Of a stretch of DNA of 64,000 nucleotides, positions 34,769 to 43,531 are shown in pieces (positions within the stretch are counted from its first letter, which is position 1; the number at the start of each line of letters is the position of its first letter). A program made the position numbers and the translations under genes. The notes under the pieces are model-generated. The model was not told where the DNA came from, made no database searches, and saw only the letters and a program-made list of their open reading frames with translations. This DNA comes from Muribaculaceae bacterium Isolate-036 (Harlan). GTDB taxonomy: Bacteria; Bacteroidota; Bacteroidia; Bacteroidales; Muribaculaceae. The DNA is taken from NCBI GenBank assembly GCA_003833075.1, contig RIAY01000004.1, positions 124,001 to 188,000 of the forward strand, read 5' to 3'.

Positions 34769-34864
34769 CCCCTTTTCCCTATCTCTACTATGCCTGGGCA
34801 CTTGCAGTGATTGTGTTCCTCTCAATCGTCTTCCTTTTTCCGCGCTCCATCAACACACGTTGAA
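34769..34864 (+). other. Possible tail fragment of a membrane protein
   Basis: An open stretch without a start codon reads PFPYLYYAWALAVIVFLSI and ends NTR-stop at 34862. Hydrophobic, but short and without partner sequence. It could be chance or a remnant. Confidence 0.2.
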
Positions 34865-34877
34865 AATTCGGCAATAT

Positions 34878-34932
34878 AACAAAGTCAAGCCGCAACTGAC
34901 AGGGAATTAGTCAGTTGCGGCTTGACTTTGTT
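34878..34932 (-). terminator. Terminator hairpin of tRNA-Gln
   Basis: A perfect stem of at least 20 bp (34881-34900 with 34910-34929, extendable by 3) around a 9-nt loop, directly touching the 3' end of the tRNA. Followed on the minus strand by TATATTG. Confidence 0.75.
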
Positions 34933-35001
34933 GTCTTACCAGGATTCGAACCTGGACAGGCAGAACCAAAAACTGCAGTGCTACCATTACACCATAAGAC
35001 A
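34931..35001 (-). tRNA. tRNA-Gln (anticodon UUG)
   Basis: Folds as a 71-nt cloverleaf on the minus strand: acceptor TGTCTTA/TAAGACA, D arm with GTAATGGTAGCAC, anticodon loop TTTTGGT giving UUG, T arm CCAGGTTCGAATCCTGG, discriminator A. The anticodon stem has a T-T mismatch at its loop end. CCA is not encoded. A two-box promoter lies at 35081-35111 and a strong hairpin follows. Confidence 0.93.
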
Positions 35002-35080
35002 ATCCTAAAGCTTCAGACTCTGCCCTCCCGGGAATGGGGATAGGGATAGGAAAAAGGAGAGCCGAGCCTCGAAGCTGTTG

Positions 35081-35111
35081 CAAAATTAATAAAAAATTTG
35101 CATGTCGCAAA
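35081..35111 (-). promoter_or_regulatory. Promoter of tRNA-Gln
   Basis: Minus strand TTTG (35108-35111), 19-bp spacer, TAATTTTG (35081-35088). Would start about 70 nt before the mature 5' end. Confidence 0.7.
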
Positions 35112-35202
35112 ATTTATTTTAGGCACCGGATTCAAAATAGTCTCAAGACGGCTTCAGCCAAAGTCTTGCGCCAAATGTCCGGAGTGCTATCAACGCGTTG
35201 AT

Positions 35203-35517
35203 TTAAAATCTGTTGCGGTCGCGTGTGTATTTTTTCTTTAAAGAAGCCTCGAAGGCTTCGGAAAGGTTTGTTCCGGTCTGGTTGGCAATGCACGTCACGA
35301 CCCATATCACATCGGCGAGTTCTTCGGCGAGCTGGGCGTGCACGTCTTTGTCAAGGTCTCCCGGTTTTGCTTTCTGGTCACCATATACTCTGGCGATGAC
35401 TCTTGCCAGCTCACCTACTTCCTCAGTAAGCACCGCCATGTTTGTGAGTTCGGAAAAATACCCTTTGCCGACTTCACGGATCCACTTGTCTACAGCTTTC
35501 TGAATATCCTCAAGCAT
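35203..35517 (-). CDS. MazG-like nucleotide pyrophosphohydrolase
   Basis: 104 aa, the length of single-domain MazG-type all-alpha NTP pyrophosphatases. The acidic metal-binding motifs EEVGELAR (about 32-39) and ELADVIW (about 65-71) are both present. Likely hydrolyses a nucleoside triphosphate to the monophosphate in the cytoplasm (house-cleaning role). It starts 2 bp after the stop of the upstream hypothetical gene on the same strand. Confidence 0.9.
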   Translation of the reverse strand: MLEDIQKAVDKWIREVGKGYFSELTNMAVLTEEVGELARVIARVYGDQKAKPGDLDKDVHAQLAEELADVIWVVTCIANQTGTNLSEAFEASLKKKYTRDRNRF

Positions 35518-35519
35518 TG

Positions 35520-36047
35520 TCAGATTATTGAAAGTGCGCGTAATTCATCAATTATCTCGCTGCCGCTCAGAGTGCGACGGCGGGAGATTGTTCGTGCGAA
35601 GTCATCGATTGCGGGGTGGAGTCTCGGATTGCGGAAGATACGCCCCATATAGGAACGCGTTTTCTCGTAGATTGTGTCGATTTCGTCATCTTCGAGAGAA
35701 CAGGTGTCGCGTCCTTCGCGGCTTATTTCATTGTGTATCGTGTCAAGCAGTTCTGCCGGGACATCCTGTCCCAGTCTGACCATGGATCTCGACATCACGT
35801 TTGAGATCACCATCGCCGAGGTGATATAGAAATTGCGCAGAAGGTTATCCCAGGTAGTTTTCGGGGAAATTGACGGCGAACCGGAAAAATAATACTGATG
35901 AGAGAACGTGACCATCGGGCCGTCTGAGTCGAGAGAGACGCCTGCCACGCGATCGATCGCATCGAGCGCGGCGAGCGAAATAGCCATCCCGGCAAGTCCG
36001 TATGCCTTATCGTCTTCATTCAGATATGTGAGGGTCATTGTGCTCAT
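35520..36047 (-). CDS. Hypothetical cytoplasmic protein
   Basis: 175 aa, no signal or membrane segment. Mostly helical, with a charged C-terminal half (CSLEDDEIDTIYEKTRSYMGRIFRNPRL). No family recognised. It is coupled to the MazG-like gene (2-bp gap) and lies 70 bp downstream of the beta-barrel gene, so it is probably the fourth gene of a five-gene minus-strand operon. Confidence 0.7.
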   Translation of the reverse strand: MSTMTLTYLNEDDKAYGLAGMAISLAALDAIDRVAGVSLDSDGPMVTFSHQYYFSGSPSISPKTTWDNLLRNFYITSAMVISNVMSRSMVRLGQDVPAELLDTIHNEISREGRDTCSLEDDEIDTIYEKTRSYMGRIFRNPRLHPAIDDFARTISRRRTLSGSEIIDELRALSII

Positions 36048-36117
36048 AAATTGTTTTTTTCTTACTTGATAACAAGCGGAGAGAAAATATGGTTTGCGAA
36101 TCTTTTATATGCGGCGG

Positions 36118-37983
36118 TCAGAATGTCACACCGAATCCCGCCGCGAGTCTGATGCCCTGCTGAGGTAGTCCGGGCAAGAGCTCGTCGTGCCGGTTAAGGA
36201 GATTGTCTGCCTGCACCCATACTGTGAAATTCGAGGTTATGCCGTAGGAGGCGCCGAGATTGAGATAGGTAATGTCGGGGAGTCTCTTTGACAGGAGCAC
36301 GTCGGCATCGGAAATCATGCCACCTTGATAATTACCTATGGTGTAGATATTGCGCACACCGCGATAATCATAGGCGAGTTTAAGTTTGAGAGTGCTCCAC
36401 GGGTTCGTTTCAGCAGATATTCCGGCAGTCCAGCGCGGACGGTCATATCCGTTGAAATATCCCTTGTTGCCGTTTTGGGGCTGATAGTTTCCTTTTGCTA
36501 CTATCTTTATGATTTTGCCAAGGTCATATGATGCGTGGATGCCGATGCTGAATCCGTGAAGGTTGCAGGTGTGGTCTTGGTTGTAATCATATGAAAGCGT
36601 GCGGTCGGCGTTGTCCATATAAACGGATTCCGGCAGACCGGGAGCAACCTGATTCAGATAATTGAGACTTTGCTGATACCATCCGCCGAGATATTCTCCA
36701 CGGGAGATGCGGAATGCGAAATCCGCACCGGCTGAGAAACCCGAGAATGGACCGAAAGTAGCCCCGAGGCTACCGTCGAGAGGAGAATATACGGGTCGTG
36801 AGTTGCCGATAAGCGGTGATTGGTAATAATCACGTTCATAATTGGATGCCAGAGTGTTCAGACGACTGCCGCCAAGGGCATGAAGATAGAAAGCCACCGG
36901 ACCTGCAAGATAATCCAGCTTGATATCCGGAGCCACGTGCAGGAAACTATAGCGGTCGTTCTCCTCACCGGCATTGAATGCGAGATCAATCTCCGCGCCA
37001 ATGCGCACTAACAGCCTGTCGCGTGAAAAACTATAATATGGTGTCAAAGTTAGCATGCCATAGTTATCCGGTTGCACCGGACTGTAGCCGCCGTCAACCT
37101 GAGGATGGGAATAAAGGAGTATGTCGGTGTTGACATCTATGCCGATAGAAGATTTGGACGACATGGGGAAGTTTACACCTCCGAGAAGATTTATGTCTGT
37201 TTCCCTTCCTCCCGATGCGCGTTCAAGCATTATCCCCTCATCCGGCATACCGATTAACATCCGCTTCAGGGGTGAATAGGCTGAGCGGTATCCGAAATAG
37301 CGCACTCCGGCTTCCACATTCCATGTGATTTCATCTGACCTGTAGGGTGATTGCCATCCGAACCTTGCAGATATGTCGTTGAGTGTCTGTGTCGGAGCTT
37401 TAGGGGCATTTTCGTCCGAGAAACTGCTCCATTGAGGATTGTATCCGTAATAATTGAAGTTGCCGATATGCCAGTCTAACGCGCCGCTCAGTCTTCCTTT
37501 TCCGTTGAAGTCGTGAGATCCGTAGAAACCGATGGATTCATCGTAACGGTACATGCGGGTGTCTTTCATAGTTTCAGACACTTCCGGTTTCCACAGCGAG
37601 GTGGAATTGTGCTGCAGGCGCACGCCGAATGTAGTGTTTCTGTCATCAATGAAGCGGTATCCGGCACTCAGGGTGGAGTTCAGCCAGCTTCCGGCTCCCA
37701 GATCGAGATAGCCTCGGGAATCAGAATATTCCCGGGTATCGCGCCATCCGGTGGCGGGTAGTGGAAGGAGACTCGGGGCGAATGCAGCCGGAACGCTTCT
37801 CCCATCATATGAAAGCGGGTTGGTCTCCAGAGAGAATTTGACCTGTTTCGGGAAAGAATTTATGCGGTCGAGCCGAAAGACCTCCGGCACATATTTCCCG
37901 TCTACGGAAATCGATTGGTTATATTGAGCCGCTGCGGGTAACACCGAGACGGCGGCAAAGGCGTATATGATATGTTTCTTCAT
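36118..37983 (-). CDS. Outer-membrane beta-barrel protein (TonB-receptor-like barrel without plug)
   Basis: 621 aa. Signal peptide (IIYAFAAVSVLPAAAQ) followed throughout by alternating amphipathic strands typical of large barrels (e.g. LKLKLAYDYRGVRNIY, FTVWVQADNLLNRHDE, final RLAAGFGVTF with C-terminal Phe). No plug or CarboxypepD domain is visible, so it is not a classical TonB-dependent receptor. Its ATG overlaps the stop of the TPR gene (TAATG), which implies that the two products work together. Confidence 0.75.
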   Translation of the reverse strand: MKKHIIYAFAAVSVLPAAAQYNQSISVDGKYVPEVFRLDRINSFPKQVKFSLETNPLSYDGRSVPAAFAPSLLPLPATGWRDTREYSDSRGYLDLGAGSWLNSTLSAGYRFIDDRNTTFGVRLQHNSTSLWKPEVSETMKDTRMYRYDESIGFYGSHDFNGKGRLSGALDWHIGNFNYYGYNPQWSSFSDENAPKAPTQTLNDISARFGWQSPYRSDEITWNVEAGVRYFGYRSAYSPLKRMLIGMPDEGIMLERASGGRETDINLLGGVNFPMSSKSSIGIDVNTDILLYSHPQVDGGYSPVQPDNYGMLTLTPYYSFSRDRLLVRIGAEIDLAFNAGEENDRYSFLHVAPDIKLDYLAGPVAFYLHALGGSRLNTLASNYERDYYQSPLIGNSRPVYSPLDGSLGATFGPFSGFSAGADFAFRISRGEYLGGWYQQSLNYLNQVAPGLPESVYMDNADRTLSYDYNQDHTCNLHGFSIGIHASYDLGKIIKIVAKGNYQPQNGNKGYFNGYDRPRWTAGISAETNPWSTLKLKLAYDYRGVRNIYTIGNYQGGMISDADVLLSKRLPDITYLNLGASYGITSNFTVWVQADNLLNRHDELLPGLPQQGIRLAAGFGVTF

Positions 37984-40982
37984 TACTTGAGAGCGTTGAG
38001 GCGTGATTTTATTGCATTAAGGATTTCCGGCTCGTTTCCGGGATAATTCTCGCGCAGGCTTTGCAGATATTCTTTTGCAAGATAAGCCTTGCCCTGCCCT
38101 TTATAGGCATCGGCAAGGAGGATGAATCCGCGGGCGAGCTGGAACTCATGAGGTGTTCCGGCTTCAGTAAATTCAAGCAAAACCTTCTCTGCATTGGTGA
38201 AATCCTTGTTGTCGATATAATATTGTCCGAGTTCTACCGCAGCCTTGGCTCCGGCGATACCGGCGGGATTTGCCGCGAGAGAAGAAAGCATGTCAAGAGC
38301 TTCCTCCGTATTTCCCGAACGGAGCATTGCCAGAGCCTCGACAAGTTGCATCTCCTCTGCCTGGTCGGCACCTATGCCGCCGTTGTTGCGTGCCTTGCGT
38401 GCGTATTCGATACGTTCTGAATCGGATTGCGACGTGCGTGCTATTCCGGCATATGCGTCAGCCATGAAATCAGTTTCTCCTGTGTTTGCCAGAGCTTTGT
38501 AGACATCAGTAGCTTCCGATGCGCGCCCCGGTATGTCATTCTCCAGAATCTCGGCACGGAGGAGGAGGGCTTCCGGATATTGCACGGAATGAGGACGAGC
38601 TTCGGCAAGGTGTGCGAGAGTTTCCTCTGCTTCAACAAATTTCCCGGAAGACTGGAGCGAGGTTGCGATGTCAAGCAATACTGGAGCGAGGTATTTGCCG
38701 TCAGGATAGTCACGCACATAGTTTCTCAGAAGAGTTATGTCTTCTATATTACCGGCATAGGCAGTCTCCGCACTGTCGAATGCGAGCTGTTCCATTTCAT
38801 CGGCATCGAGCTGTTTTGCTTCAGGAACACCGCGGAGGAATTCCGCATACTGCGGCAGCTCTCCCCGCGAAGCGTAATATTTTCTCAAGTCATCGTTGGC
38901 AATGGATGCCTCCTCGCTTGACGGCCAGGTGCGGATTATTTCCTTGTAAGTGTCTGCAGCCTGTTCCATTTTTCCAGCTTTCGAATAAGTAAGGGCAAGG
39001 TTGATCATCGCTTTCCTTGCCTGCACAGACTTGGGATATCTGGATGCAAGGCGGCTGAAGGCGTCAGCCGCTTTGTCATTACGGTCTATAGCCTCATATG
39101 TCAGAGCCTTCTCAAGAAGCACATTGGGCATCCATTTGGAATCCGGGAAATTGTTTTCAATCTCGGAAAGTTCCTTTATTTTTCCGTTCACATCCCCGTC
39201 AAGACCGAGCATGACGGCATGACGGTAAGAAGCATAATCCGCGTCTGAAGCATTCTCCGCTTTCGCACGGGCATAGGTATCGCGGGCTGTCCGGTAGTCA
39301 CCCGTATAATACTGGCAGTCTGCCATCCTTGTGACAGCATCCGCCTTGAGGGTTGCGGGAAGAGCGGGAGATGCCGCCAGAGCCTTGGCAAACTCACGTG
39401 CGGCTGCCGCATATTTCTCCTGTTGATATTCGGAATAAGCGAGATTGTAAAGAGCCAAAGTGCGGTTGGAAGAATTGTTTTCCGATTTGAGGAAAGTATT
39501 GTATGCCGCCGATGCCTTGGCGTAATTCCCTTGCGAATACTCCGCATCGCCAAGCCAGATATGGGTCTGTGCTGCGAGCCTGCGGTCATGCGAGGCAAGT
39601 TCAAGCGAGCGGTTGAAGAATCCCGAAGCCTCCTGCGGACGTCCGTTGGTCATCGATTCGATTCCCAGTTCGTAGAGAATCTTCTGTTTGGCGGCAAGCA
39701 CGTCTTTGGACGGGCGTCTTATCTTTTCGATGCTTGCGAGCGCTTTGGTATAGTTGCGCTCGTTGTAATATGCAGTTGCCAGATATTCCTCTACCTTGGG
39801 AGTATATTCCGAATTCGGGTAAAGCTTGATAAAGCCTTCCAGCATGTCTACCGAAGAGGAGAACGGCACTTTGCCACCTCTTGTCAGAGCTGCCACGTAG
39901 TTGTAGAGAGCCACTTCCGACACATTGCGGTCATAATCCATGCGCGCCGCCTTCTCGAACGCCATTGCGGCAGCATCATCGTTGCCGGTCTTCACATCGC
40001 ATTGTCCGAGATAGAGCCATGCGCTTTGCGCAAGGTCATTGTCAAGTTCCGTAAGTGTGGCGAATTTTTCGGCAGCCGCCGAGTAATCGCCATCGGCATA
40101 GTCGGCAACGGCAAGTGCGTAAATAGCGTCAGGAGCGGGAGAACCGTCAATCAGCGAAATGTATTTTTTCAGGAAAACCTTTGCCTGCTGATAGTCGCCG
40201 AGTTTGAAGAAACTGAGACCGGTAATGCGGTTCAGCTCAGGTGCGAGTTCCGGATCGGAGAGTGAGCGGAGAAGTTCCTGCCCCTTTGCCGCCACTCGGT
40301 CGTATTCTCCACGGTTGTAGTCTATCTGAGTCATGTAATATGCCGCTTCAAGACCTTTTTCTCCGCTTCTCACTTTTGAGAATCCGGTGTATGCTTTATC
40401 GTAGTCGCCGTCGATATAGTCGAGATAAGCTGAGTAGAATGTGTATGCCTCTCGGTAAAGACGATTCTCCTTCAAGGCTTTCAGACTCTGTCTTGCCTCG
40501 GCGTAATGTCCGGTCTTGATCTGTGTCAGTGCATGCCGGTAGGTGTAGAGGGCGAAGTCCTCGCGGTTCAGGCGGTCGAAATCTATGCCGTCGTATTCCG
40601 TCAGGGCATCGGACCAGAGGTGATGGAAAAAGAAATAGTCACCCACGGAAAGTCTTGCTTCGAGAGCATGGGTGGATGCGGGGTAATCTCTGATGAAATT
40701 ACGAAGCAGGGTAACGCATTCCGCATCGCCGCGTTCGTAATATGCACGGGCAAGCATGAACACGTATTCCTCTTTTTCGGTCTGGTTAAGGATTATGCCC
40801 TTGGTGTTTAGCTCGTTCAGCTGGTCGATTACTCCGGGGTAGTTTCCGCTTGAAAGCATGGTGCGGGCGCGTTCCAGATATCCTGCCGCAAGGGGAGAGA
40901 ACCTTTCGGGAGATGCGCTGACCTGCGCTGAGGCGGTAGTAGCCGAAACTGCCGCTATCAGCGATATTATAAATTTATTCAT
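37983..40982 (-). CDS. Periplasmic tetratricopeptide-repeat protein
   Basis: 999 aa. Signal peptide (FIISLIAAVSATTASAQ), then TPR-like helical repeats from about residue 30 to the end, many with the A-x-Y-x-x-G-D-Y pattern (e.g. YDKAYTGFSKVRSGEKG, NYTKALASIEKI, YRTARDTYARAKAENA). Such proteins serve as assembly or scaffolding factors; here its stop overlaps the start of an outer-membrane barrel gene, so a role in that barrel's complex is plausible. It begins 28 bp after the fbp stop. Confidence 0.85.
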   Translation of the reverse strand: MNKFIISLIAAVSATTASAQVSASPERFSPLAAGYLERARTMLSSGNYPGVIDQLNELNTKGIILNQTEKEEYVFMLARAYYERGDAECVTLLRNFIRDYPASTHALEARLSVGDYFFFHHLWSDALTEYDGIDFDRLNREDFALYTYRHALTQIKTGHYAEARQSLKALKENRLYREAYTFYSAYLDYIDGDYDKAYTGFSKVRSGEKGLEAAYYMTQIDYNRGEYDRVAAKGQELLRSLSDPELAPELNRITGLSFFKLGDYQQAKVFLKKYISLIDGSPAPDAIYALAVADYADGDYSAAAEKFATLTELDNDLAQSAWLYLGQCDVKTGNDDAAAMAFEKAARMDYDRNVSEVALYNYVAALTRGGKVPFSSSVDMLEGFIKLYPNSEYTPKVEEYLATAYYNERNYTKALASIEKIRRPSKDVLAAKQKILYELGIESMTNGRPQEASGFFNRSLELASHDRRLAAQTHIWLGDAEYSQGNYAKASAAYNTFLKSENNSSNRTLALYNLAYSEYQQEKYAAAAREFAKALAASPALPATLKADAVTRMADCQYYTGDYRTARDTYARAKAENASDADYASYRHAVMLGLDGDVNGKIKELSEIENNFPDSKWMPNVLLEKALTYEAIDRNDKAADAFSRLASRYPKSVQARKAMINLALTYSKAGKMEQAADTYKEIIRTWPSSEEASIANDDLRKYYASRGELPQYAEFLRGVPEAKQLDADEMEQLAFDSAETAYAGNIEDITLLRNYVRDYPDGKYLAPVLLDIATSLQSSGKFVEAEETLAHLAEARPHSVQYPEALLLRAEILENDIPGRASEATDVYKALANTGETDFMADAYAGIARTSQSDSERIEYARKARNNGGIGADQAEEMQLVEALAMLRSGNTEEALDMLSSLAANPAGIAGAKAAVELGQYYIDNKDFTNAEKVLLEFTEAGTPHEFQLARGFILLADAYKGQGKAYLAKEYLQSLRENYPGNEPEILNAIKSRLNALK

Positions 40983-41010
40983 TGTTATTGTCGTTTCAAG
41001 TTTCAGATTG

Positions 41011-43023
41011 TCAGTTTTTGTAATGTCGCTCCTTCACGATTCCATGCCGGAATGCGTAGAGAAGTTCTGACAGCTCATCGATCTGCGCCTGCAGTTCTTT
41101 CCCTTTGTCGGTGTCGCGCACTCGCATCCGGTGTCTTGACAGTTCCACAATCTGCGTTGTGGAAACAATGTCGGAACCGTTTCTTACAGCCTCCTCCGCA
41201 GAGGTGAACGGCTCATGCTGCACGAGCTGGAAACCACTGCTGTGGAACACAAGCGTGTATCCGGCGATGCCGGTGGTATTGTGATATGCTTTCGCGAAAC
41301 CTCCGTCGATGACCATCAATTTACCGTTGGCTCGTATGGGACTCTCTCCCTTTGCAGCCCTGACCGGAACATGACCGTTTATTATATGGCGGTGTTCACC
41401 CTCGACTCCGAACGCATCGAGAATCATATCGCATACCTCCTCTTTGTTCCGGAGCTTGAAATACCACCCCTTCTCCTCGACATGTGTGGCGGGATCGTCA
41501 ATGAAATATCGTTCGAAAGTCGCCATCTTGGATTTGTCGAAAAGGGGAGAGTCCGGTCCGCACCACAGGTACCAGAAGAAATCGCGGGCATATTTGCGTT
41601 CCTCTTCCGAAGAATCATCGTTGAACGCCTCGCGCATGGTCATTCCTATTTTATGCAGCAGTCCGCGACCTTTGTATTTCTTTCCGCATACCTCCACCTC
41701 CTTCATCGTGCCGTCTTCATTAAGAGGCAGGGAAGCGTGGAAGAGAAGGTTTGAGTTGTATATGCCATACATGCATCCGTTGGAGAAGAGGCAGTCGATA
41801 TGCTTCATCAGTTTGTCGCTGACGCTGAATGAATGACGTAGCTTGTCGACAAGTTCCTTCTCCTCGTCAGTCATAGCTGTCGGGTCAGCGGGATCGAGTG
41901 TGGGGAAATTGGTGTCGTTGAGAGGATATTCCTTGCCATCGAGAGTGACGGTACCCTTCTCTTTGTCTATGCGCGAGAGCAGATCGCGGTCAGAGAGTCC
42001 CCATTCCGGATGCTCCCTTGCCATTTGCGCCTCCAGCTTAAGCTGGATTATTGCTATAGCCTTGTGCATTCGACCGATAAGAAGTCTGGATTTTTCTGTA
42101 AATGCGTTCTCTTCGTCATCCCCTGCGATATGAGGCATGAAGCGTGTGCAGGGGTCATCTCCGTATGTCTCCATGGCGAAGGTTGCGAGCGGCACCATGT
42201 TTATGCCGTAGCCGTCTTCCAGAGTCGCCATGTTGGCATATCTCAGAGAGAGCCGTAATACGTTCGCCATGCAGCATTCGTTGCCTGCCGCCGCTCCCAT
42301 CCACAAGGCATCGTGGTTGCCCCACTGTATGTCGAACCTGCCGTAATCGCAGAGGATATCCATGATTATATGCGCGCCAGGTCCGCGGTCGAAAATGTCG
42401 CCAAGGATGTGAAGCTGGTCTATGCTCAGACGCTGGATCACGTTGCAGAGCGCGATGATGAATTCGTCTGCCTGACCTGTGGATATTATGGTCTCGATGA
42501 TTCTTGAAAAATAAGCCTGCTTGTCATCGTCTGAAGGAGACTCGTGCATGAGTTCCTCGATAATGTATGCGAACTCACGCGGCAGAGACTTGCGCACTTT
42601 CGAGCGGGTGTATTTCGAAGACACCGACTGGCATACCTTTATGAGACGGTGCAGGGTTATATTGTAGAAATCCGCGAGCTGGTTTTCCGAAGCGCGGATA
42701 ATCTGGAGTTTCTGCTCCGGATAATATATAAGCGAACAAAGCTCCCGGATTTCCTGCTCACGCATGGAAGTGCCGAAAAGTTCGGTAACTTTGCGTTTGA
42801 TGTTTCCGGAAGCGTTTCGCAGAATGTGTCTGAAAGCCTCGTGTTCGCCGTGGATGTCGGCGACGAAATGTTCAGTGCCTTTAGGTAGATTAAGGATTGC
42901 CTCGAGGTTTATGATTTCGGTCGAGGCAGCGCTGATGTTAGGAAACGACTGTGCGAGAAGCTCAAGCACGCGCCGGTCGTTTTCAACGTGGGTCTCCGTT
43001 ATGTTTTTCGATATTGGTGTCAT
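41011..43023 (-). CDS. fbp: Class 3 fructose-1,6-bisphosphatase
   Basis: 670 aa from ATG 43021-43023; a TTG 13 codons upstream overlaps the -7 box and is rejected. Hydrolyses fructose-1,6-bisphosphate in gluconeogenesis. Class 3 enzymes belong to the metallophosphoesterase fold, and the motifs GDIFDRGPG, WGNHDALW and INGHVPV are all visible. Length is typical for Bacteroidetes. It heads an operon with the TPR and barrel genes. Repeat family A copy 2 lies about 55 bp upstream of its -7 box. Confidence 0.95.
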   Translation of the reverse strand: MTPISKNITETHVENDRRVLELLAQSFPNISAASTEIINLEAILNLPKGTEHFVADIHGEHEAFRHILRNASGNIKRKVTELFGTSMREQEIRELCSLIYYPEQKLQIIRASENQLADFYNITLHRLIKVCQSVSSKYTRSKVRKSLPREFAYIIEELMHESPSDDDKQAYFSRIIETIISTGQADEFIIALCNVIQRLSIDQLHILGDIFDRGPGAHIIMDILCDYGRFDIQWGNHDALWMGAAAGNECCMANVLRLSLRYANMATLEDGYGINMVPLATFAMETYGDDPCTRFMPHIAGDDEENAFTEKSRLLIGRMHKAIAIIQLKLEAQMAREHPEWGLSDRDLLSRIDKEKGTVTLDGKEYPLNDTNFPTLDPADPTAMTDEEKELVDKLRHSFSVSDKLMKHIDCLFSNGCMYGIYNSNLLFHASLPLNEDGTMKEVEVCGKKYKGRGLLHKIGMTMREAFNDDSSEEERKYARDFFWYLWCGPDSPLFDKSKMATFERYFIDDPATHVEEKGWYFKLRNKEEVCDMILDAFGVEGEHRHIINGHVPVRAAKGESPIRANGKLMVIDGGFAKAYHNTTGIAGYTLVFHSSGFQLVQHEPFTSAEEAVRNGSDIVSTTQIVELSRHRMRVRDTDKGKELQAQIDELSELLYAFRHGIVKERHYKN

Positions 43024-43050
43024 TCCTTGAACGCGAAAAATATTATCTTG

Positions 43051-43058
43051 CAAAGATA
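43051..43058 (-). promoter_or_regulatory. -7 box of fbp
   Basis: Minus strand TATCTTTG, 28 bp before the ATG. No clear -33 box at the correct spacing. Confidence 0.55.
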
Positions 43059-43112
43059 GCAAATAGTTTTTATATTCGTGTTGCCCGAACGATAAACCAA
43101 ATCAAAAAACTT

Positions 43113-43297
43113 AGAAACTGTTTAAATTTAATTCGAAATTTTTTATATAGTGAATCTTGTGGCTTCCTTGAGGTCTTTTATGGTTGTTTTCACCGAGTCT
43201 CATCGGTCACATAGCCCGCTATGCTCCCTCTTCGACTCGTAAAAACACCTCATAAAATCCTCTCAATGAACCTCACAATTAAATTTAAACAGTTTCT
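43113..43297. repeat. Repeat family A (MITE-like), copy 2
   Basis: 185 bp in the same plus-strand orientation as copy 1 (5576-5760). By eye there is one difference, a GGC to GGT change about 70 bp from the left end. Perfect 21-bp terminal inverted repeats (43113-43133 and 43277-43297). It lies upstream of fbp and 8 bp from family B. Confidence 0.85.
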
Positions 43298-43305
43298 TAG
43301 AAACA

Positions 43306-43497
43306 GAACTCGTCTTGACTTATTTACGAAAGTTAAAATAATGATATTGTTAATTCTTTTTTCAACCTCAGCGGATCTTTCCGGTTGTTTTCACCCCTCT
43401 CATCACCGCCAACCGAAAGGTCGCCGGCTCTTCGAGTGGCGAAAACACCTCGGAAATATCTCGCTGATGTCAAGAAAAAATAAGTCAAGACGAGTTC
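43306..43497. repeat. Repeat family B (MITE-like), full copy
   Basis: 192 bp with perfect 20-bp terminal inverted repeats (43306-43325 and 43478-43497; GAACTCGTCTTGACTTATTT and its complement). The interior is an imperfect inverted repeat containing GTTTTCACC on one side and AAAACACCTC on the other, as in family A. Not protein-coding. Confidence 0.8.
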
Positions 43498-43531
43498 TCA
43501 CTTTTGGCGTGAACCGCTTCTAAACCGCTTA

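Noticed and set aside
34990..35060. G-rich GGGGATAGGGATAGG near tRNA-Gln as a decamer-array fragment
   Set aside because: Period is 6-7 nt and the unit sequence differs from RGGGCTGGAT.
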